A DNA stretch of 64,000 nucleotides, taken from Edaphocola aurantiacus (GTDB lineage Bacteria > Bacteroidota > Bacteroidia > Chitinophagales > Chitinophagaceae). Numbering within the stretch: the stretch's first letter is position 1; the number at the start of each line of letters is the position of its first letter. Below are positions 25,424-32,775 of this stretch, one piece after another. The notes below the pieces were generated by a model that was given only the letters and a program-made list of their open reading frames with translations, was not told the DNA's origin and made no database searches. A program made the position numbers and the translations under genes. The stretch covers positions 62,001 through 126,000 of the forward strand of contig NZ_VOSI01000004.1 of the NCBI RefSeq assembly GCF_019797745.1, in the 5' to 3' direction.

Positions 25424-25672
25424 CTAAGCGGCTACCAGACGCTTTTCAACATAATTGTAAAAATCTTCGATTGTCTCCATGGTCTGGAAATCTTCCGGTT
25501 TTACTTTAAATCCGAAATTATTTTCAATCACAACAATTAAGTCAATATAATCAAGGCTATCCAGGTCCAGGGTCTCTTTCAGCTTAGACTCCGGCTGAAT
25601 ATCTTCTGCCTCAACTTCAAAATCTTCAACCAAAAAGTGGTTGATTTTGGCAATCATTTCTGCTTTTTCCAT
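25424..25672 (-). CDS. Acyl carrier protein
   Basis: An 82-aa acidic helical ACP. The phosphopantetheine Ser39 lies in TLDLDSLDYIDLIVVIE, the usual DSL motif. It is the first gene of the operon and probably a dedicated carrier distinct from the housekeeping fatty-acid ACP. The open frame extends 16 codons upstream to 25720, but those residues (Ser, Gly and Pro rich) do not fit an ACP; ATG 25672 is chosen. An exact -7 box at 25731-25738 on the minus strand would drive the operon. Confidence 0.92.
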   Translation of the reverse strand: MEKAEMIAKINHFLVEDFEVEAEDIQPESKLKETLDLDSLDYIDLIVVIENNFGFKVKPEDFQTMETIEDFYNYVEKRLVAA

Positions 25673-25730
25673 TACTTTATTAGGGATTTTTGGGTTCGGG
25701 GAACCTCCTGAGAGGCTCAAAAATCGGTCG

Positions 25731-25738
25731 CAAAACTA
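25731..25738 (-). promoter_or_regulatory. -7 promoter box of the ACP-heptose operon
   Basis: TAGTTTTG on the minus strand, 58 bases before the ACP start. It is the only exact box seen ahead of the seven genes, whose gaps are all 42 bases or less. Confidence 0.55.
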
Positions 25739-25885
25739 CAATTATTTTATTAAATATTAAACATTTTGAGAATTAGAATGTGATTTTTTATATTTAATGT
25801 ATTGTATATGTGTCAACGGTGTATTACGACCCTTAATCATTTGACCAGATGCAGGGATTTAGGTTTAATGATCAGGTACAGTACT

Positions 25886-25925
25886 AAAAAGATCAGGCGG
25901 CCGTTTCCAGCCGCCTGATCTTTTT
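25886..25925 (-). terminator. Terminator after recQ
   Basis: AAAAAGATCAGGCGGC pairs perfectly with GCCGCCTGATCTTTTT around an eight-base loop (16-bp stem), just past the recQ stop at 25938. T5 runs occur in both directions. Confidence 0.92.
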
Positions 25926-25937
25926 GTATATCTATAA

Positions 25938-28145
25938 TTAGTTTGCGTAATCGCTCATAAACTTAATGCGCATCAGCTGTAATTGTTCAATAGATACGTC
26001 GCTGTCTCTGAACTCTTCATAAGCTGCGTTCAGATCATCATCTTCCGCTTCTTTAAAATAATCAAAGATCTCTGCCTGCTCATTATCATCCAGTTCCTCA
26101 TCTATACAATAACCGATATTCAAACGGGTGCCGCTGGCTACGATGGTTTCCATCGCATGCAACAGTTCGTGAACCGACAGGTCTTTGTTTTTGGCAATCG
26201 TTTCCAGCGGAATCTTTTTATCGATATTCTGGATGATAAATACCTTAAGACCGCTCTTGTTCACCACGTTTTTCATCACAAAGTCGTCCGGCTTTTCGAT
26301 TTCATGCTCCTCAACATAGGCAGCAATCAATTCAATAAACTTCTTACCGAACTTCAGTGCCTTCCCTTTACTTACACCCTGGATTTTTTCCAGTTCTGCC
26401 ATAGTAGTAGGGTAGCTCAGTGCCATGTCTTCCAGAGAATTCTCCAGGAAGATTACGAACGGAGGTAATTTTTTCTCTTTAGCCACCTGCTTGCGCAGGT
26501 CCATCAGCATTTCCAGCAGTACAGTGTCAGCTGCACCGGTACCTCCGGATTGTGTATCTTCTTCCTCTTCCTCCATATCCTCAAAACGATGATTCAATGG
26601 TACTTTGATCGGGAATATTTTCTTCAGGAATTTACGGCCGTTTTCTGTAATCTTCAGCAAGCCGTATTCCTCAATGTCTTTACGGATAAAGTCCTCCAGC
26701 ATCATCTGGCGAATCAGGGAGTACCAGAAGTTGTCATCCATCTCCATGATCAGACCGGCACCGTAAGACGATAATTTGTTATGTTTGAATGTAGTGATCT
26801 GAGGGTTTTTCTTACCCAGTACCAGGTCCACCACATAATCAATACCAAAGCGTTCGTCCAGTTGGTCGATCGCATCCAGTATGATCTTAACGCTGTCTTT
26901 TACATCCAGCTTCTCTTTAGGATTACAACAGTTGTCACAGTTACCGCAATTCTCGATACGATCAATCTCACCGAAATAGTGCAGCAATTGTCTTCTGCGA
27001 CAAGCCCCGCTTTCTACATAAGCAACCGTTTCAGCAATCAGCTGAGCACCCATTTCGCGTTCACTCAAAGGCTTGTCCCTCATCAGGTGCTCCAGTTTCT
27101 GAACATCCTTATGAGAGTAGTATAAAATACACCTTCCTTCCAGTCCGTCCCTTCCGGCACGACCGGTTTCCTGGTAGTAGTTTTCGATTGATTTAGGAAT
27201 GTTGTAGTGCATTACAAAACGCACATCCGGTTTGTCGATACCCATACCGAAAGCGATAGTGGCTACAATAACCTCCACCTCTTCATGCAGGAACATATCC
27301 TGTCGCTGCGCACGGGTCGCTGCATCCAGACCAGCATGATAGGCAACCGATTTGATGCCATTGGCGACCAGTGTACTGGCCAGCTCTTCTGTCGTCTTAC
27401 GGTTAAGGGTATAAATAATACCGCTCTTACCTTTATGCTGGGAGATAAACCGTACAATATGTTTCAATACCTGGTTTTTGGAACCCTTAGGTACTACTTC
27501 ATAATACAGGTTTGGCCTGTTAAAGGAAGAAATAAATACCTCAGGGCCTCTCAGCTCCAGGTTTTTAACGATATCGTCCTGTACTTTAGGAGTAGCGGTA
27601 GCGGTCAGGGCAATAATCGGCAGATCAGGGTTGATCTCTTTGATCATAGCGCTGAGTTTACGGTATTCCGGGCGGAAATCATGTCCCCACTCAGAGATAC
27701 AGTGCGCTTCATCCACTGCTACAAATGAAATAGTAATATCGGAAAAGAAATCAATATTCTCCTGTTTGGTCAGTGTTTCCGGTGCTACATACAAAAGCTT
27801 AGTCTTGCCGGATACCAGATCTTCCTTTACTTTACGTTGTTGTACTTTGCTCAGGCTCGAGTTCAGGAAGTGTGCCACATTATCATCATCACTATATCCC
27901 CTGATCAGGTCTACCTGGTTTTTCATTAAAGCGATCAACGGAGAAACCACAAGTGCCACCCCTTCACTCAACAGTGCCGGTAACTGGTAACACAGCGATT
28001 TACCACCGCCGGTAGGCATAATTACAAAGGTGTCTTTGCCGCCCAGAATGCTGTTGATAATCGCCTCCTGTTCTCCCTTAAAATTATCGAAACCAAAGTA
28101 CTTCTGTAATTCTTTTTTTAAGTTTCTTTTATTTTTTACAGCCAT
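25938..28145 (-). CDS. recQ: ATP-dependent DNA helicase RecQ
   Basis: A 735-aa 3'-5' DNA helicase for recombination repair and replication-fork processing. Motif I PTGGGKS is at residues 44-50 and the DEAH box at 145-148 (AVDEAHCISEWGHDFRPEY). Motif VI is QETGRAGRDG. The zinc site is CRRRQLLHYFGE...CGNCDNC, followed by a winged-helix domain. A single HRDC domain follows (LPPFVIFLENSLEDMA ... IQGVSKGKALKFGKKFIELI). The C-terminal 120 residues are acidic (DYFKEAEDDDLNAAYEEF) with a helix-turn-helix-like stretch, typical of Bacteroidota RecQ. It appears monocistronic. Confidence 0.96.
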   Translation of the reverse strand: MAVKNKRNLKKELQKYFGFDNFKGEQEAIINSILGGKDTFVIMPTGGGKSLCYQLPALLSEGVALVVSPLIALMKNQVDLIRGYSDDDNVAHFLNSSLSKVQQRKVKEDLVSGKTKLLYVAPETLTKQENIDFFSDITISFVAVDEAHCISEWGHDFRPEYRKLSAMIKEINPDLPIIALTATATPKVQDDIVKNLELRGPEVFISSFNRPNLYYEVVPKGSKNQVLKHIVRFISQHKGKSGIIYTLNRKTTEELASTLVANGIKSVAYHAGLDAATRAQRQDMFLHEEVEVIVATIAFGMGIDKPDVRFVMHYNIPKSIENYYQETGRAGRDGLEGRCILYYSHKDVQKLEHLMRDKPLSEREMGAQLIAETVAYVESGACRRRQLLHYFGEIDRIENCGNCDNCCNPKEKLDVKDSVKIILDAIDQLDERFGIDYVVDLVLGKKNPQITTFKHNKLSSYGAGLIMEMDDNFWYSLIRQMMLEDFIRKDIEEYGLLKITENGRKFLKKIFPIKVPLNHRFEDMEEEEEDTQSGGTGAADTVLLEMLMDLRKQVAKEKKLPPFVIFLENSLEDMALSYPTTMAELEKIQGVSKGKALKFGKKFIELIAAYVEEHEIEKPDDFVMKNVVNKSGLKVFIIQNIDKKIPLETIAKNKDLSVHELLHAMETIVASGTRLNIGYCIDEELDDNEQAEIFDYFKEAEDDDLNAAYEEFRDSDVSIEQLQLMRIKFMSDYAN

Positions 28146-28784
28146 TTCTACAATAATATTATGAACGCATTTTATCGATTGTTTGTCCGGTAAAGGGTAT
28201 ATAAATATAAGCTTTTTCCGGAATATTTTCTTATCAATTTGCTAAAATCAACAGCGATAAAAAAGCGAAACCCGTAATAGAGTTCCGCCGGGAGATACCT
28301 TAAAAAACTGTTTTTTGCCAGCAAAGTGAATCTAGTAAAGTGTTTTGTCGATCTGTAATACGATAAAGCACTAAGATGTACTTTTTGAGCGCGCAAAGAT
28401 AGTTCTTTTCAGTTTAATATGTTTCATAAACTTTCTGTAAAATAAGGAAAACCAAGAACGTATGGCTGTTAGTATTGCCTGTATTGCTTCTGCGTTTTTT
28501 TCTGCTGTTTCCCGGCAGCTATTGAGCTGTTAAGGTCTGGTTATTGGATTGGTTATATTTTTTCGCACGAGAAGGGTATTTTACTTTAGTACTCGGATAC
28601 TAATATATCTATTTGAAAAAAATGCAATTCTGATCAAGACAGTGGGATTTTTCCTGAGCTAACTGTATTTGCCGGCAATTGGATACAACCATACCCTATT
28701 GAGTTAAAATAATGATTTCCTGCAGCCTTTTCTGGCTGTTGGGATGATAGAGCTGTATTACCCATTTTTAATTTATAAGATGTT
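28146..28784. other. 639-base intergenic region, no gene found
   Basis: An AT-rich divergent region between recQ and a T9SS gene. The short frames in it lack features of real genes. No exact TAnnTTTG box is seen on the plus strand. A small inverted repeat TTAGTA / TACTAA with a six-base spacer is at 28586-28603. Both promoters presumably lie here. Confidence 0.6.
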
Positions 28785-29972
28785 ATGAAGAGAACATTAC
28801 CAAACCTTTGCGGGATTCCTATGTCCCGGAAATGGAAACTATTTTCCATATTGACCATATGCACTTTGAGTGCAACTGCCGATGCGCGGGCACAAACCTG
28901 GAACCAGGTAGACCTGATTGATTTCAATAGCCTGACTTATGAAAGTGATTATACGGACAATGGCAGTGCATATTATGAAAATGCGGCGTCGCCTTCCTCC
29001 GGCCCGAGAAATGGCCTGATCAATGGTAGCTGGGAGGTGAGCAATACCAATATAGGAGCAACCCAAAGCCCGAACAATGCTTCCGGAGGCCGTTTTCTGA
29101 TGTATTGGACAGATAACCTGTTTTCTGCATCCGCATCTGCGGGTGTCGTCTTCAGCAAAACATACCTTGGTCTTACCATTGGCCGTACGTACCGCTTTTC
29201 TTTTAAATATGGTTTCTTGCTGCAAACAGGTGGTTCCGTATCTGGTGCGCCTACTTTTACTATTTTGCGGGATGGAGGGAATAGTCAGAGTGTGACCACA
29301 GCAACCACAAGCTGGGCTACGGCCACAGTAACTTTTGTGGCTACCGCAACGAGCCATACCCTGGCAATCAATAATGCCCAGACTGCTGTCAATGGGAATG
29401 ATTTTGGCTTGGATGATATTAAGCTGGAAGTATTCCAGGCCGCTTTACCTATTACCCTGAGTTACTTTAATGCCGGTATCGGCGCAGAAGGTGCAGACCT
29501 GCAATGGGAAACCCGTATGGTGAAACAGGCCAAAGGTTTTGAAATCGAGCGCAGCGCTGATGGCAAAAACTGGAATACTATAAATGTTGTACCGGTATAC
29601 AAGGCAAACAGTAATGAAGCAGAGCGATATAGTTACCATGATCCATATGTTGCAGCCGGATCTGCGTACTACCGTCTTAAACTGGTAGATGCGGACAATA
29701 GTTTTGAATATAGCCTGGTGCGCAGGATAGAGCGGGCCGTCGGCCGGCAATTGAATGCATTTCCTAACCCTGTATCCGGTGAATTGACGATTGCGGGCAT
29801 CAGTGAAGGGGAGGAGATCGCAGTTTATGATATTACCGGAAAAACATTATTGCAGCAAACCGCTACCACAACGCAGATACAGGTCAATACGACTGATTGG
29901 AATGCGGGCTGGTATCTGCTGAAAGTATCTGGAAAGGGACAAATACAGCAGCTGAAGCTGGTCAAAAAATAA
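28785..29972 (+). CDS. T9SS type A sorting-domain surface protein
   Basis: A 395-aa secreted protein. The signal peptide ends ATADARAQ near residue 37 if the first ATG is used; ATG at 28821 (MSRKWKLF) would give a normal 25-residue signal peptide and is equally plausible. Residues 38-230 form a beta-sandwich-like region (LIDFNSLTYESDYTD, GRFLMYWTDNLFSASAS, YRFSFKYGFLLQTGG) resembling carbohydrate-binding or lectin-like modules. An Fn3-like segment follows (ALPITLSYFNAGIGAEGADLQWET). The C-terminal type A sorting domain is NAFPNPVSGELTIAG ... GWYLLKVSGKGQIQQLKLVKK. The binding target is unknown. A 48-nt palindrome follows the stop. Confidence 0.82.
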   Translation: MKRTLPNLCGIPMSRKWKLFSILTICTLSATADARAQTWNQVDLIDFNSLTYESDYTDNGSAYYENAASPSSGPRNGLINGSWEVSNTNIGATQSPNNASGGRFLMYWTDNLFSASASAGVVFSKTYLGLTIGRTYRFSFKYGFLLQTGGSVSGAPTFTILRDGGNSQSVTTATTSWATATVTFVATATSHTLAINNAQTAVNGNDFGLDDIKLEVFQAALPITLSYFNAGIGAEGADLQWETRMVKQAKGFEIERSADGKNWNTINVVPVYKANSNEAERYSYHDPYVAAGSAYYRLKLVDADNSFEYSLVRRIERAVGRQLNAFPNPVSGELTIAGISEGEEIAVYDITGKTLLQQTATTTQIQVNTTDWNAGWYLLKVSGKGQIQQLKLVKK

Positions 29973-29992
29973 ACATTCTTATATTAATTGTT

Positions 29993-30040
29993 CTGTATAT
30001 CATTATGGCCGGTGCATGCACCGGCCATAATGATATACAG
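29993..30040. terminator. 48-nt perfect palindrome after the T9SS gene
   Basis: Perfect self-complementarity with arms CTGTATATCATTATGGCC and GGCCATAATGATATACAG and centre GGTGCATGCACC. It lies 20 bases after a stop. No T-run follows, so if it terminates transcription it does not use the classical mechanism. Confidence 0.6.
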
Positions 30041-30163
30041 CCGGATCTTTAACAATACAATTGTAATATATTAAGAATTTCTTTTAAACTTAATGGCTAG
30101 CTTTATATCTATTAATTATTAACCAAATTCAAGATTGCACAATTGAAAAACAAAGGAACTTTT

Positions 30164-30478
30164 ATGCCATGGGCACGTTTACGCAGATTTTATGGCTTAT
30201 TTAAAAAGCGTAATATCATTCTGCCGATGTTCCGTGAGGTTTTTGCCGGAACTTATAAGATGCCGGTACTGACTTTATTGTTGTTTATCGCATCCTTTTT
30301 CTACATCCTTTCTCCGGTAGATATTATACCCGACTGGATTGTGGTACTGGGCTGGATAGATGATCTGATCTTGTTTTCTTATGCTTCTAAATTCCTGGAA
30401 AAAGAGCTGGTACGCTACCAGCAAACTAAAGACTATATATCAGGAAAGCCGGTAGTACTCAATACCAAGTGGAAGTAA
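30164..30478 (+). CDS. DUF1232 (YkvA-like) membrane protein
   Basis: A 104-aa protein. The diagnostic segment is FIASFFYILSPVDIIPDWIVVLGWIDDLILF, a helix-turn with SPVDIIPD as in the DUF1232/YkvA family, whose function is unknown. The N-terminus is basic (RLRRFYGLFKKRN) and should be cytosolic. A TTG at 30143 could add seven residues; ATG 30164 is preferred. A terminator hairpin at 30491 lies 12 bases past the stop. Confidence 0.82.
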   Translation: MPWARLRRFYGLFKKRNIILPMFREVFAGTYKMPVLTLLLFIASFFYILSPVDIIPDWIVVLGWIDDLILFSYASKFLEKELVRYQQTKDYISGKPVVLNTKWK

Positions 30479-30483
30479 ACAAC

Positions 30484-30491
30484 TACATTTG
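30484..30491 (+). promoter_or_regulatory. -7 promoter box overlapping the DUF1232 terminator
   Basis: TACATTTG. Its last G is the first base of the terminator stem that follows, so the promoter for the FAD oxidoreductase gene and the terminator of the previous gene share sequence. Confidence 0.6.
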
Positions 30492-30516
30492 CCAGCGCAA
30501 CAACGCTGGCTTTTTT
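30491..30516 (+). terminator. Terminator hairpin directly before the oxidoreductase ATG
   Basis: GCCAGCG / CGCTGGC with a six-base loop and T6, ending one base before the ATG at 30517. An RNA starting about seven bases after the -7 box would lack the 5' arm and so could not form this hairpin. Confidence 0.8.
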
Positions 30517-31524
30517 ATGCATATTCATCATCCCGTGCTTATTGTCGGACAAGGTATCGCAGGAACTTTACTGAGTTTTATGTTATACCGCAGGAATATT
30601 CCTTTTATGGTAATAGATATGCCGGCACCCAACCCGACAAGTTATACTTCCGGAGCGGTATTGAATCCCTATTCCGGTAAGACCAGGCCCGGTGTCCAGC
30701 GCCGGAGTGTTATGTATGATACAGCTATCGGGATATACCAGGAGATGCAATCCTTTTTGGGTATACCCCTGGTTAGTGATGGGAGCCTGGTATTTTTTGA
30801 TTCAGATCGTGAGCCACAGCCGGAGCAGGCGGAGTCGTTTCGCGACTTTTTTCAGCATTTTGAAATAGTACATGTTTGTGATCCGGTGGCCATGGTGCAC
30901 AATGAAGTACTGCTGAAGGCATGGAACGCCTTCCTCAAAGAAAAAGGGCTTTTGATGGAAGCGGTTTTTGAGGAGCAATTATTGATTCCGGGAGAGGATG
31001 CTGTGGCATATAAAGGAGCATACTGGCATGCGGTAGTGTACTGTAATGGTGTAGCCGCAAGAGATTCGAGCTATTTCAGTCCCTTGCGCTTTACCCGTAA
31101 CCGTGGAGAAGTATTATACCTGCACATAAACGGCCTGCCGGAACAGGTCATTTTTAATAAAGGTAAAACACGCCTTATCCCGAAAGGCAATGGCCTCTAC
31201 TGGTGTGGCAGTAATTATAACTGGGATTTTGAAGATATGATTCCCGATGAACACTGGAAAGCAGAAACGATTGCTTTGCTGCAATCCTGGATGAAACTGC
31301 CTTTCGAGGTGCTGGAGCATACCTGTGCAGAACGCCCCACGACAGTAGGGCAGATACCCTTTATCGGTTGGCATCCGTTATATAAAAGGATTGGGATCTG
31401 TAACGGATTGGGCACAAAAGGATTCAGTGCGGGTCCATTATGGATTACCGATTTTGTTGCAAATATGATGCGGGAAGAAGGACGCACACAATACCAGTCC
31501 GTGCTGGATAAGTTCTTATCGTAA
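30517..31524 (+). CDS. FAD-dependent oxidoreductase (DAO family)
   Basis: A 335-aa flavoprotein. The FAD-binding loop at the N-terminus is VLIVGQGIAGTLLSFMLYRR, followed by VIDMPAPNPTSYTSGAVLNPYSG, which resembles the DAO family and the C-terminal oxidase half of MnmC. The C-terminal FAD loop is PFIGWHPLYKRIGICNGLGTKGFSAGP. The substrate is unknown; a tRNA-modification oxidase and an amine or amino-acid oxidase are both possible. ATG 30517 is chosen because the longer frame from 30469 crosses the terminator and promoter box. Confidence 0.82.
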   Translation: MHIHHPVLIVGQGIAGTLLSFMLYRRNIPFMVIDMPAPNPTSYTSGAVLNPYSGKTRPGVQRRSVMYDTAIGIYQEMQSFLGIPLVSDGSLVFFDSDREPQPEQAESFRDFFQHFEIVHVCDPVAMVHNEVLLKAWNAFLKEKGLLMEAVFEEQLLIPGEDAVAYKGAYWHAVVYCNGVAARDSSYFSPLRFTRNRGEVLYLHINGLPEQVIFNKGKTRLIPKGNGLYWCGSNYNWDFEDMIPDEHWKAETIALLQSWMKLPFEVLEHTCAERPTTVGQIPFIGWHPLYKRIGICNGLGTKGFSAGPLWITDFVANMMREEGRTQYQSVLDKFLS

Positions 31525-31563
31525 ATAGCCTGGCTATTTCCCGGCATTAAGATGTAAAACAAT

Positions 31564-31571
31564 TATATTTG
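31564..31571 (+). promoter_or_regulatory. -7 promoter box for the YfaP/TPR gene
   Basis: TATATTTG, 28 bases before the ATG at 31600. The downstream DUF4175 and AsmA-like genes may be served by the same transcript. Confidence 0.6.
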
Positions 31572-31599
31572 ACTTTGGAATAAAAAATCTGCGTTTTAG

Positions 31600-32763
31600 A
31601 TGATTAATATTAAACCATACCTGTTGCCGCTTTTATTACTGACCGGCTATACTGGTTGGACACAAAATAGCAAAACCATAAAAGTGCTTGATGCTACCGT
31701 AAAAGATGCCGTAGTAAGTGGTGCAGAAATCTATATACAGAAAAATGGCCGCCAGAGCGTTGTCGGTACGACCAATGGCAATGGCGAGATACAGACTGAC
31801 CGCAACTTTGATGATGATGAACAAACTATGCTCATTATCAAGAAAAATGGTTATTCCACACTGGTGGTAAAATGTCCCTGTCAGGGATATACCTATGCCC
31901 TTAGTCCCTCTTTGAAAGACAATCAGGCGATAAGGGTAGTACTTAGCTGGGGCTGGAAGCCTGCAGATCTGGACATACATGCGATCTATGGCACCAATCA
32001 TGTCTATTACGGTAAGCAGAACGGACCGGGGGCTAACCTGGATGTGGATGACCGTAACGGATATGGCCCGGAAACGATTACTGTTGCGGAACGCGATGCC
32101 GATGAGTACACCTTCTGGGTAAGGGATTATACCAATAAAAAATACCGCACTGATGAGCTGAGCCGGAGCAATGCAAAAGTATTTGTATACCGTGGTGATG
32201 AACTGGTGAAAACCTATTATCTGCCCGGACAGCAGGAAGGTAATCTCTGGAAAGTCTTCAGCATAGACCGGAGTAACCGCATTACCGATTATAACGAGCT
32301 GAGCTATACCGGCTATTTCGGCACCGATTATGATGATATCTCTGCAGCCACTGAGGCGGAAGCTGTTGCTGACGTCGCTGCGGCAACCGCAGCTCCGGAT
32401 TACCTGCAACAGGGCGAGGAAGCTTATGCCCGCAAAGATTATGAAGCCGCAGTACGTCTGTATATGCAGGCCCTGAGACAGAGTGCTGCTCCGGAGCAAC
32501 CGCATATTGTGAATAACATTGCGCTGGCCGCACTGCGCATGGGTAAATATGCAGAATGTATCGAAGCGAGCAATAAGGTAGCCAGCTTCCCCGGAGTGAC
32601 CAGCCAGGAAAAAGCCAATGCCCATTACAATGCCGGCATGGCTTATGAAAAAATGGGACAATACCGCGATGCTGCACAACAGTATCAAAAGGCCGCTAAT
32701 ACCGTAAGTAACAATACCGCCTATCTTTCAGCATTGAAACGGGTGCGCAAACAAATTAAATAG
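31600..32763 (+). CDS. Secreted YfaP/DUF2135-like protein with TPR repeats
   Basis: A 387-aa protein with a signal peptide (to about residue 21, GYTGWTQ). Residues 25-105 are a carboxypeptidase-regulatory-like beta domain (ATVKDAVVSGAEIYIQKNGR). Residues 108-220 match the YfaP/DUF2135 fold: VVLSWGWKPADLDIHAIYG ... NLDVDDRNGYGPETITV ... YTFWVRDYT. The C-terminal 130 residues are TPR-like (YLQQGEEAYARKDYEAAVRLY, HYNAGMAYEKMGQYRDAAQQYQKA). TPRs imply protein partners in the periplasm. It has a 12-base gap to the DUF4175 gene, so the two probably act together, but the function is not known. Confidence 0.78.
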   Translation: MINIKPYLLPLLLLTGYTGWTQNSKTIKVLDATVKDAVVSGAEIYIQKNGRQSVVGTTNGNGEIQTDRNFDDDEQTMLIIKKNGYSTLVVKCPCQGYTYALSPSLKDNQAIRVVLSWGWKPADLDIHAIYGTNHVYYGKQNGPGANLDVDDRNGYGPETITVAERDADEYTFWVRDYTNKKYRTDELSRSNAKVFVYRGDELVKTYYLPGQQEGNLWKVFSIDRSNRITDYNELSYTGYFGTDYDDISAATEAEAVADVAAATAAPDYLQQGEEAYARKDYEAAVRLYMQALRQSAAPEQPHIVNNIALAALRMGKYAECIEASNKVASFPGVTSQEKANAHYNAGMAYEKMGQYRDAAQQYQKAANTVSNNTAYLSALKRVRKQIK

Positions 32764-32775
32764 GAATACCAGACA

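Noticed and set aside
21135-25738. Complete flexirubin or aryl-polyene cluster
   Set aside because: No DarA/DarB pair, ammonia lyase, ketoreductase, thioesterase or exporter is present; only an ACP/KS/DH/acyltransferase core.
28172-28396. 74-aa minus-strand frame upstream of recQ
   Set aside because: No recognisable domain, no start signal and composition like the surrounding intergenic DNA.
31636-32688. 350-aa minus-strand frame opposite the YfaP/TPR gene
   Set aside because: Low-complexity Ile/Cys/Tyr-rich translation with no domain; shadow of the plus-strand gene, which has a signal peptide, TPRs and a promoter.
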